Assembly: GCA_951802195.1 (NCBI GenBank)
Contig: OX637623.1
Location: 992,001 to 1,056,000, forward strand
Source: Tausonia pullulans
Lineage: Eukaryota > Basidiomycota > Tremellomycetes > Cystofilobasidiales > Mrakiaceae
DNA: 64,000 bases
Direction: 5' to 3'
The notes under the pieces were generated by a model. That model worked only from the letters and a program-made list of their open reading frames with translations, was not told the DNA's origin and did not search any database. Every line of letters begins with the position of its first letter. Position 1 is the first letter of the stretch. The translations under genes were made by a program, and so were the position numbers. Positions 1 to 14,853 of this stretch are shown piece by piece.

Positions 1-2437
1 AGAAAGCACTGACAGCTTCAGGCAAGGACCTCTCGATCAGTTCGAGGCAGCGAGCGGAGAACGAGAGAAATGCGGGGGAGCGAGCAACGAAGAGGGGTCG
101 CTCCTGCTGTAATGCAAGCTCATGTGAACTCTGGGGAAGGGCCTTCTGTGACAGACTCCGACCCACTCCCTCTATTTTCATGCACGTGCACTGCCTGCCG
201 GGCCGAATTTCAGGTCGACGGACAGAAAATGGGAGCGGAGTCGGGCAGGTTCCACGCGATAGAATGGCCATGCAGACGCCATTGAACGTGAAACGGCGGC
301 GACATGGCGTCCCTGTTTGCAGTTTGTAAGCGCGCATACGGCTGACAGAACCGCAATCCCTCTTGATTCTTGCGCATCGAGGGAATTCATGAGGAGGTTT
401 GCATCATTTCACAGCGGAACTTGCCGTGCGAAGCAATCCGAAATGAGGAGCCTCCCTCGACTCGAGCCACATGCACTCTTATCTCTCGTTTCATCAGAGA
501 GTTTGAACCTGGCTGAGATGAGTCCCGAGATGCATGCCAACTTACTTGCCATCCCGGCATGGGCAGATCTGAATTGCTTAACTTCTTACAGCTCCTCAAG
601 AGCGCTTAGGCGAGATGCCTACGATCTAACAGCACACATAACACACAGTTCTGTTAGGCCTAGCTTCCAATTTATCAAAACACCCCCAAAAGCTTCTCAT
701 TTCCTCTGGCTTTGCCGCCAATGCGCCAACCTATAATTCGTTCGTTTGCTTGGCGCCGCCAAGGTTTTAGGCCGCAAGGACGAGGACCTCGTGGAGAAGA
801 TCAATGCCGCGAACGTCAAGTTTATATCCCACACCGCCGGAAGTGAATTTGACGCTTTCATTAATAGGTGATAGAGCCACATATCCTCTTTTGGTGACTT
901 CGTGAGTCTCGACGCTGACTCTGAGAACGCCGCCCATCGTCTTACGCAGGCTGACTCGGACCCAAGGGCGACTACGTTATGGTGATGCTCCCTGCCTTGC
1001 CAGGGACAGCTGCCTGCTGCTCGGGTGCCAAGGTTGAGTTCGAGCTCGTCTACACGACTGTCGAATACAACTTGAGGACGCTTCTTCTTGCTTTCGTGCG
1101 TGCTTGAAGTCGCCCTATCTGACCCACCACCTACCGACCGGTTCAACTTCACTATCGCCTTTGACATCTCCGCCATACCGAAGGACAACACCGCCCTCCT
1201 CCCATGGGTCTTGGAGGAAGTTCTTCGCTCCCACCGGCTGGAAGGAGGCTGCTAGCTCGCCTAGATACAAGAGTTAATGGTTCGGGGAATACAGGGTGAT
1301 CTCGGGAAGATATGATGACCTTGAGATCCACAAGAGCGGTGTCTACTTGGCTGAGAATCCTGTCTTCTAGCTGTAAGTACTGATTTTAGTTGTTTTGGAC
1401 TACTGCCGAGAGTACACGGGCTCCGTTTGTGGTGAAATGAAACGATATTGCATTGATGCGAGGTTGTTTGGGAAGAAGTGTCCACTCCACCCGAAGTTTC
1501 GACCGAGGTTCGTCGCCCCGGCAGTAACAGGAGTTCGTCGTGGCGACCTCAGCTGTACTTGTGACGTGAAGGGTGGTCGACGAGCAGGACGATGGATTCT
1601 TTGATACCGAAGGCCAAGGAGGGTCTGCGCTTATCCGAGGCAGACGCCGCTCTCCCTTTTTTACACATGGCTCACCGCTGATGAATGACTTCGCTGCAAT
1701 TTTCTTCACAAGAACACTTAACTCGCATCTGGGGCGTCAGAATCACAGCAAGGAGAGTCATACAAGTATACTACCGCCAAAAACTAAAGCAGGAAGAAGC
1801 TCGACGCCTGATTCATCGACCAACACAGAACCCATTGCGGCCCAGCCCACCGAGCCGAACCACAAGGGAGCATAGCGACTACAAGGGGGGATGAGAGAGT
1901 CCAAGGAGAGCGGAAGCGAGAGAAAGGCGAAAAGAGGGGGAGAGCGAAAGAGAGAGACGGACGAAAAGGACAGATGTACCGAACGGGGGTAGCGTTCCTC
2001 AACCCCTCTCGCGAGAGAGGGGGACGATCAAGAAACCCCCTAGCAAGATGAGTCCTATTCAAAAGGCTCGCTCTTTACAACTCTGCCACTCTTCTTCCTC
2101 TGCTGTGTTGCTCGCCGAGCCGACTCAGGACTCTCCAGGTCTTGCACGCGACGCTGGGCCGGGGCGATGGGAGGGAGGGCGCAGAAATTGGAGGCAGAGA
2201 GACAAAGTGGATTAGCGAAGGGGAATGACTGAGCACAAAGAAAGAGAAGCGAAAGACGAAGAAAGTCTGGAACACAGTCACTTGAGGTCAGCTGGGGGTT
2301 TGTCTGATCGAGCAGAAGGAGTGTACACTCACAGAGATAATAGATGAGAGAGAAAAGATAGAGGGTTCATTACACCCCGCCGCCGACGACGACTTCGGCG
2401 AGGAGCGTCCAATCGAAGAACCCGGAGGGCCGACCAC
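1..2437. other. Gene-poor left flank, no supportable gene
   Basis: No reading frame here has the codon use or family signature of the real genes elsewhere in the window. Between about 760 and 1370 (+) there are short coding-like stretches (for example FTIAFDISAIPKDN near 1142, and a KDEDLVEKINAANVKF stretch near 777) separated by stops. They could be decayed exons of an unrecognised gene. From 1890 to 2340 the + strand is strongly purine-rich, i.e. a pyrimidine tract on the minus strand downstream of the bZIP gene. I assign nothing firm. Confidence 0.5.
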
Positions 2438-2995
2438 TCAGGCCTTGACCATCGACTGCGTCGACCGCGAGGGGGGTGCAGGCGCTGGCGCTGGCGGAAG
2501 GCGCGGAAGTTGCGGCAGGGGAGACGAAGACGGCAAGGGAGGGATCAAAGAGTTGCTCGCCGCTAACGGGAATGAGGTCGTCGAGGACGACGCCGGCAAA
2601 TGAAGAGGAGGAAGGTAGGAACTGCTCGCCACCGTCGAGGAAGTCGACGCCAAAGAGTCTGCCGGCGCTCGGGTGATCTCCCCCTGGAAGACCCGCCCCA
2701 GGAAGCGCGAACCCCTGCCCTGACCAGACCGGGTGGTCGACGCCCGATGACGGGCCTCGGCCGCCGCCGCTGAGGCTACAGCCGAGGTCGAGGCCAGCGT
2801 CGCTGAGGACATCGACATCGAGACCGCCGAGGGGAAGTACGTTGGCATGAGCGTCAGACTCGTGGGGACTGAAAGCGGGGCCGTCGAGGACGAAGCAACA
2901 GTCGAAGCCGACGCCGTGGTGGCCGACGTGCTCGACCGAGCCGGCGCGCTCGAGGACGAGGTGCGTTGCAGCAGCAGAGAGGACGAGACCCGCTG
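2370..2995 (-). other. Overlapping alternative-frame C-terminus candidate of the bZIP gene
   Basis: This frame overlaps the bZIP 3' end and is open from 3014 to a stop at 2370. From about 2960 down, its codons end mostly in C (runs of GAC, GTC, CTC, GGC), as in the window's proven genes, whereas the bZIP frame there uses mostly TCG, GCG and ACG. The peptide carries acidic-hydrophobic patches such as FGVDFLDGGEQFL, DDLIPVSGEQLF and a final FDWTLLAEVVVGGGV, which look like activation-domain sequence. Reaching it from the bZIP frame needs removal of a segment whose length is 2 modulo 3. Chance open frames are common in GC-rich DNA, so this remains a hypothesis. Confidence 0.45.
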
Positions 2996-4379
2996 CGGGG
3001 GTGGAGGGAGCCATCGTGCTGATGGCAGGTCGTCACATCTCTGCTGGCTGCTCTGCTGCGTGAGCGGTTCGTCATCGAGGTCGGTGTCGGTGTCGGCAAT
3101 GGATTCGGCGATGAGGGAGTCGAATGAGTCGGAGGGCGCGAGTCTGGCGTTCGGGTGGCGGTGGAGTTGGCCCTGGCTGAAAGGAGGCGAGGCGTGCGAT
3201 GGATGGAAGAGAGCCGCAAGGTCACTTGAGGGTGAGGGTCCAGCGGACGACGAGAGGGGAGACGTCGCCGAGAGAGCGGCGGCGGCAAGGTCGTATGGCG
3301 AAGGCGAAGAGGACGAAGTCGTCCGTTGGGTCGCTCCGCTGGCCAACGTCTCGTTGCACTGGGCGTACTGCAACTGCTCATAGGCGGTCGAGTGACTTGC
3401 GTCGCTGCACACCTCCATCTTGACGTCCGAGGGGAGGTCCATCTTGGCATTAGGGGGGAGGGCAACAGCCGGCTTCGAAGGGACGGGGCCGCCACCGTCT
3501 CTCGCTACCGTCGGGTTCCCGTTGTTGAGGTTGCCGGGGTTGTTAAGGACGTTGACGAGACCGCGAACGAGCTCCTCGAGCTTAACGACACGGCCTCGCA
3601 ACTCCGAGTTCTCGCGCTCAAGCTTAGCAACGTCCAGGCCCACAGGGACAACGGCTACGGGGTCGGGATGGGGGGACCGGGTCGAGGTGGTGTTAGGGAT
3701 GACGGCGGGGGAAGGACCCGGTGCCGGTTGACCAGTCGCGGCCTCGAGGAGGTTCTCAAGCTCGGCGATGCGCTCCTCGAGGGCCGTCTGATGGTTCTTT
3801 TTTGCGTCACGAGAGCGCTGTGCGGACTCGCGGTTACCTGCGAGAAAGAAGCCGATGGAGAAGGTTGGAAGGGGAGGGACGGTCAACGGGAAGGATTCAG
3901 TCTAAGCATGAACGCGCGCTGGCGACGGAGGAAGGGAGGGAGGAGACAACAAATAACAGTTGCCTCTCTCCTTGGCTCAAGCGAAGCAGTAGATACTCAC
4001 GAAGGACACGGGCACGTCGTCGCGACTCGGACCTGATGATTAATAGCGACGAGGGGGTCAAATGAGGCTAGCGTCAGCGACTGGCAAAGGGATACGGTGG
4101 TCCCGCAGCGAATCGAGGCACAAGACCAGAGACTGACACGGTGATCCCCGGCTCATTAACATCACCCGGACCGGTACCGAGACCAATCTTCTCACCCCCG
4201 TCGTGAGCGGGCGCCCTGGAGGGCCGTCGACTCGGCTCAGGCCGGGTGGACGACGAGGAAGGGGCGGGAGAGGGGCCGAGGTGGTCGTCGTCGTCGACTT
4301 CCGATTCGCCGTCGTTGGAGTCCGGGGCGACAGGCTTCTTGGAGGTTGTCTTGCGTTTCTTGGAGGCCGGAGGAGGCAT
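2438..4379 (-). CDS. bZIP transcription factor, HAC1/CIB1/HXL1-like candidate
   Basis: Exons (minus strand): 4379-4096, 4032-4001, 3837-2438. They close in frame to 571 residues. The start gives MPPPASKKRKTT, a lysine-rich N-terminus. The basic region spans residues 99-118, RRRARVLRNRESAQRSRDAK, and is split by intron 2; it matches the N-x7-R DNA-contact pattern of bZIP proteins. The zipper begins LEERIAELENLL, is interrupted by about 35 Pro-rich residues, and resumes as LERENSELRGRVVKLEELV. The RNRESAQRSRD and LENLL signature recalls UPR factors of the HAC1 family, but that is inference; other bZIP families stay possible. After residue 386 the frame turns into Ser/Ala/Pro low complexity with unusual NNG codons, while another frame (2370 to about 2995) takes on typical codon use. 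See the stem-loop feature. Confidence 0.85.
2988..3002 (-). promoter_or_regulatory. IRE1-type cleavage stem-loop candidate in bZIP mRNA
   Basis: On the minus strand the sequence is ACCC-CCGCAGC-GGGT: a perfect four-base-pair stem closing a seven-base loop. CCG|CAGC fits the IRE1 loop consensus CNG|CNGN and equals the 5' loop of metazoan XBP1 as I recall it. The predicted cut after position 2996 falls between codons Pro386 and Gln387. Downstream CTG|C triplets (2977-2975, 2974-2972, 2971-2969) would remove 21, 24 or 27 bases and keep the frame, so they do not explain a switch. I found no consensus 3' loop in the phase needed. Confidence 0.45.
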
Positions 4380-6253
4380 ACTAGGGAGCTGGAATGAGGC
4401 GAAAGGGAGGGTGACTGAGAGGTGTGGGTGTTAGAAGCGAGGGGCGAGGGAGGGGTGGGACGGTTCACCTTGAGTGGTCCACCGTGGAGGCAGGTCAATG
4501 AAGGGCGGACGCCAGCGACCGCACCGCCTCGGGCTCAGACTATTTCACTTCTGTCGACAGGTGCTACGTGGAGGGCCAGGGCCCGCAGTTCCCCCTCTGT
4601 AAGCCACCATCCGGCAGCTTCCATATTCGGATAAGAGATAAAGTCTGAGGGCTTCACCACATGCACGTGAGCATGCACCTTGAGTGGGGCTTTGTGTTGC
4701 GAAATATACGAGAAGTGGGCTCGCTTCTTCGGCACCTTGCAGCAGGCCGCTGGCCAAATCGGCGCACTCGGCCAAGATATCAAAAACTGTGCGGAGGAGC
4801 GATGCCAGCACAGACTTGCGGTTTTCTTATAAGAGACGAAGGGTGAACGCGTCTCTCTGGTGGATGCTGGGAAGAGGACAAGTGCGCGCGTCTAGGCTTT
4901 TCCGAAGACGTAGTCTCTTAGGACAGTCCGACGCTTGCAAATATACGACTCAGCAGGCCTTCCGAGGGAAAGGGCATGGAAAGTCATGTAGAGTGATACG
5001 CACGTCGAGACGATCGTACAATGTGGGAAGGGAGACGACTCAGATGAGCTAGCGGATGCCTACCTGGAACAACAAACCGCTCATAGCAGAGCCCTTAGCA
5101 TGGCGTGGTTCACGAGCTTAAAAAACTTGGAACTATTTAGAGAGCTCAAGTGCTTGATGTCGAGCGACCGACAGAACGTGAAGCGGTTGAAGTTGGGCCT
5201 ATCTCCACGTCAAGTATTGTTCCCTCGTTGTCGATGCAGAGGAGGGCGCGAAGTCGAGCCAGTTGTATTAGACAGGCATGAACCCTTCGAGGGACGCGAG
5301 GCATGAATAGCGGGCATAAGTTGAGTGTATTGCAACGCACGTACGTGCTGGTAGCGCGCGCTCGCTGCCCACCACACAGACACTTAGAAAAGGTCTGACG
5401 GATTGGAAGGCTTGAGTACGGCAAGGGACTCGCATGTATTTGGGCCACCAGGATTACCTGAGTTTAGCGCTGGTCCTCAACTCGCACACGCACACCGCCC
5501 GGCTTCAAGATTGCTGGCCTTGTCAGGATCCATCATTCCTGTTGTCGGCCGTGCGTTTTGTCCGCTCATGACTACAATGAGCGGCAGATGGGTGCATGTT
5601 TCCCTGCCCCCCAATCCACCTCAGTCGCCCATTGCTCCACGGGATATCCGACCAAACAGCACCTCGCAAGGCAGCAAGGATAACAAGCACCGACGGCGGC
5701 GTGTCTATTTGACAGGTCGTTCTGGGCCTCTCGAAGGTCGCCGTTTGTCGTCCTTGCTGTCGCTGTCTCAGCGTAAGGGTGCTGGTAGGTTCGAGGATGG
5801 GGTAGACGATGTAGATGGCCGGAGAAAGAAAAGAGTGACACACCCCACAAGGCTACGGAACGTGCGAGCAAGATCTCGACTTCTGACGTCGTAAGCTTAC
5901 GGGCCATGCGCCACGGAACGCGAGGGAACGTCACAGAAGAGGGCGCCCGTCTGGTGTCCCTTTTTGAGGTAGACAAAGAGAGGTCCATCAGTTTCCCTCA
6001 TACCCCCACGACCCGTGAGTCTTAGAGGCTTCTCCTCCTGTTGACTTCTCTCCCTTCTCTCCCAACAGAGGCTGACTCCTGCTCTGTCCTCTGTCTTCTG
6101 TCTCCTTCTCTCGTTGTCTTTTCTCGCCGTCTCCGTCTTCGCCGCCGTCCATCGCCCTCCCCCCCATCTTCCTTCCATCGCTCGCCTTCATTCACTCCTC
6201 CGTGTCCTCAGCCCCCACGACCCCCCTAAACACCCTTAAAGAGTAACTTCATA
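4380..6253. other. Intergenic region between bZIP gene and HSP70
   Basis: This is about 1.9 kb between two divergent genes. Short open frames occur on both strands but none has a recognisable domain or the usual codon bias. The last 200 bases before the HSP70 start are strongly CT-rich, typical of a fungal promoter and 5' leader of a highly expressed gene. A heat-shock-element-like array lies at 5915-5939. Confidence 0.5.
5915..5939 (+). promoter_or_regulatory. Putative step-type heat shock element upstream of HSP70
   Basis: Three GAA triplets in the same orientation start at 5916, 5926 and 5936, exactly ten bases apart. This is the spacing of step-type heat shock elements, nGAAn units separated by five bases, which Hsf1 trimers bind. 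The array lies about 315 bases before the HSP70 ATG. The pattern is seen directly; its function is inferred from the gene it precedes. Confidence 0.5.
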
Positions 6254-8812
<2,559 letters not shown>

Positions 8813-9870
8813 ACACTATCCCGTCTGCTTTTCTCTTATTGTCTGCTCTCGCCTAGCGTAGCGTTCTAGTTTCCCCTTTTGTTGTGAACGATCTCATGCC
8901 ATTTCGCATCCACTTTTGGCCTGCGCGCATTAAGCAAGTCCGCCTTGCTCTTTTCTCCCTCTTTGCTGAGTACTACCTCTTCGGCGACCATGGAGCGAAA
9001 TAGGAGAGCTGCCCGCCCTGTCCAAGTTCATCTGTACGCTTTTCTGGGCCTGTGCTCATGGTCTGGTCACCATCGTTTGAGCACATGAATCATCCATCTC
9101 GTGAAGGATGGGCTCACCCTTTTGCTTGCCTCCCTTGACTCTCTGTCAGTTCACAATCACTTTCACAACCTGCCCACAAAGAGGGCAAGTTAGCCTTCCT
9201 GCAGCTCCCTATTGCTATCTATTCCAGCTCGCTCTCTCGCCTACACCGATGGCCTATGCGTAAAAAGCGCTTTCTCTTTCATCCCAGCAATGATTTAAAC
9301 ATGGCAGCGAGAAATATGCCAGATGGTAGTCTGAAAAGAAATCAAAGTCGGAAATGGCTGGGTGGCCTACTGGCATTCGTGCATTTTCGAGTCGCCCTTG
9401 TTGACCTGCTTTTCACCTCCAAGGCGAGCGTTGTTCTCGTCCGTCTGGCAAGAGAATAAACAGACTAGCCTGGTAGCCTGCTTATTCGCTCGCTTACCCC
9501 TTACCAAATCACATCCGCTCTCTGAGGCCTCTCATTAACGCGCATTTTATGTAAACAAGCGGTTCTGGGACGACCTCCGTTTCCCTTACAGAGATATGAG
9601 TTTGATACTGCGGACTGGCCGCGTACGTTATTGTATGTTACTATATGTTACAGACGTAACGGCTGGAGGTTTTGGTTTCTGCTAAACCCCCCTTCCAAAG
9701 GCTTGGATCTGAAGCTGGAAGTTCTCCCTAAAGGAATCCGGCCACGAGTCAGATAAATCGCACAAAACGAACTATGTGGTGCTGGAGGATTCATGTCATC
9801 TCTCGGCCTTGACGAGGCCAACAAAAAGAATCTCGTCACTTCATCCCGCCAACGTTATCAACGGGCCGGC
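8813..9870. other. HSP70 3' region and gene-free DNA
   Basis: This stretch follows the HSP70 stop. I see no gene. Around 9620-9655 there is a short AT-rich patch with the word ATGTTAC repeated, which might be edge debris of the decayed element that follows, but no clear terminal repeat can be defined. Confidence 0.4.
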
Positions 9871-9879
9871 AAGATCAGT

Positions 9880-10800
9880 GGGTCAGCCAGGGCTAACTCG
9901 AGTAGGAAGCGCAGTATAAGCCGAGACCCCCAGCTCGGCCTGCCTGCTCGCCGCCTTCTTCATCCTCCTCACTGACGTACTCTTCATACCCGATGAGGCA
10001 CCGGCGTCTACGCTGTTCTGCTCATATGACGACAAGCTTGGTCGATGGAAGTCGCGTGCGAACCGCTCCGACTTCAAGCAGTTGAAGCAGCCGTAAGAGC
10101 AACTGTCTGGAGCTGGAGGCGGGAGGCGATGGGCAAGGGGATCTCAGATAGAGGTGCGTGGCGTATGTAATCAGTACCAGACGAGTTTGTCGAGAACGCG
10201 GTGGAGATCCATCTCGTCGAAACTAGAAGGTTCTCCGTAAACAAGGTCCTGATCAGGTTGTATTAGTCGGTATGCGATAAGCCTTCGAGGACAATCCATA
10301 CGCGCATCCGGTTGATGGACGCTCGAGCTTAGGTATGGTCGAGGTCGGACGAGGAGCCCGGGTTGTCAGGTGATCGGTGCCATGCGGAAACGATCGATGT
10401 ACTTCCGGAGATCGTTGGCGCCGTTCCGAACTTGGAGGGAAGAGTCACACAATCCTGTGCGAGAGGTATCATCGCACGAAGACCGGTGGCCTCGTGGAGT
10501 CTTCCCTTGAGTTAGGTAATAGCTTCGGCGGACTTCATGTACCCGACCACAGCGGCGTCCTCTTCCTCAAGCAAGACAGCCAGAACCGTCCCGAACGATG
10601 CTGGCGCGGTACCTGTGAAAGTGGTGCATGGCGATCCTCCTCGAGATTGGGACTGAAGGCATCCCAGCGCTGCTTGAGGGGTCAAGCGGCAGACCCATGG
10701 AGGATCGGCCTGGCGCCGAATATAACAGCGTTGTGTTAGAGGCGGAGAAGCCAGTGCTTGAACGGCCTGATGCCAAGACTTACTTCATGGCGAACGCGAA
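9880..10800 (-). mobile_element. Decayed Ty1/copia-like retrotransposon Gag fossil
   Basis: On the minus strand the translation shows patches typical of copia Gag proteins: NGANDLRKYIDRFRMA near 10400, a stretch DEMDLHRVLDKLVW near 10190, and then a zinc-knuckle-like segment YGCFNCLKSERFARD near 10060. The order (capsid-like helices, then zinc knuckle) matches Gag. The element is clearly broken, with several breaks, and no Pol region or flanking terminal repeats could be recognised. It looks old. The family assignment rests on weak similarity and is tentative. Confidence 0.4.
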
Positions 10801-11629
10801 TTCGTCGTAGATTACATCCAGTCGTATTCGGCTTCTATCGTGAGCTGGAGTACAGCAGCGGACTGCTCTTGAGTCTATGGGTCAGACTCGACGATCTCGC
10901 ATTTGACACTAGAAGCATTGTCACCACCATGGATGGTAGAGGCAGCATTCTCGGTCGATAGAGGGAGTCTGAGCGACCATAGTCGACATGAGCGAGAGAG
11001 TGAGGGAACTGGGCTGACGGGTGTCGATGGTGGAGCAGGCCGGCTGTCGACGAGGAAAAGGCGCTCAGGAAGCTGCTGCCTCCACTGAGGTTGTTAAGAA
11101 CAATACCAGTTTGCAATTTCAGACATTCAATCCATTAGAGCCGGTACACAGTTTCCTGAAGTGCACATATGGCCGAAAAGGCGCAGACTATAAGCAACCG
11201 TACTTGTCTGAACACACAGGCGAGAACGGCGAAAGCGAGAGCGCGAGAGAATGTCAGCTTCCTATCACGAATATTGCGACACACTTTGGTCCTGTAATCT
11301 CTCTATGTGGAATGTGAAGGCCAGAGTTCAATGGAAGATGGTGATTGAGAACAAAAACCTAGCGCAAAGCTCGAAGCGGTGAGCTCCGCACGCGGCTGAT
11401 GGTCCCCGACCAGTCGTCCTTGCCAGACTCATCTTAGTCATGAGATCTCCCGGTTCTGCCATGACGATAGACACAAGGAACTGGAATTTATACTATAGAC
11501 ATGGCATCGGCCGTGCAGTGACGGGTCACCCTGACGACGAAGCTTTCGGGTCAAGTCGGCCCCGACCTCCCTCTCGCTTGCCTTCCCCGTCCCATCAACT
11601 ATCAACCCACCAACCTCCACTCACCCGCT
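10801..11629. other. Gene-free stretch upstream of the 6-phosphofructo-2-kinase gene
   Basis: No coherent reading frame or family signature is visible. Pyrimidine-rich sequence at about 11560-11625 precedes the next start codon and is probably its promoter and 5' leader. Confidence 0.4.
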
Positions 11630-14600
<2,971 letters not shown>

Positions 14601-14853
14601 ACGAGGGGGGGGGGGGGGGGTGGTCAGTCGGGACCTATTGTTTGCTTGTTTGCTCGTCTTTCCGTGTACTGTCAATTCTCTTCATTGGAAGTACAGAAAA
14701 CACATCGGGATAAGATTGAGAAGCAAAGCATGGGAACGCAAGCTCAAGAGAAGGTAAGAGCGATACAGTGTGGTACAATATATGAGGGTCGTAATGTCCT
14801 GGTGCGTTGTTCGTTATGGATCGTTCGCCCGCTCGTTTCCTGCCCTCCTTCGT
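14601..14853. repeat. Convergent 3' ends with a G homopolymer run
   Basis: This short gap separates the stop codons of two convergent genes. It starts with a run of about 16 G residues (about 14605-14620), one of several such runs in this window. It may act in termination or may be sequencing-fragile; the sequence alone does not decide. Confidence 0.5.

Noticed and set aside
2869-2989. A conventional GT-AG intron to explain the frame switch in the bZIP gene
   Set aside because: The donor (GTCTCG) is poor and the resulting phase does not join the two frames.
2854-3495. A 213-codon minus-strand frame overlapping the bZIP gene
   Set aside because: It is Arg/Ser/Pro-rich with reversed codon bias, the usual shadow of a GC-rich gene.
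10377-10739. A plus-strand frame of 120 codons
   Set aside because: The coding-like signal here is on the minus strand and belongs to the decayed Gag fossil.
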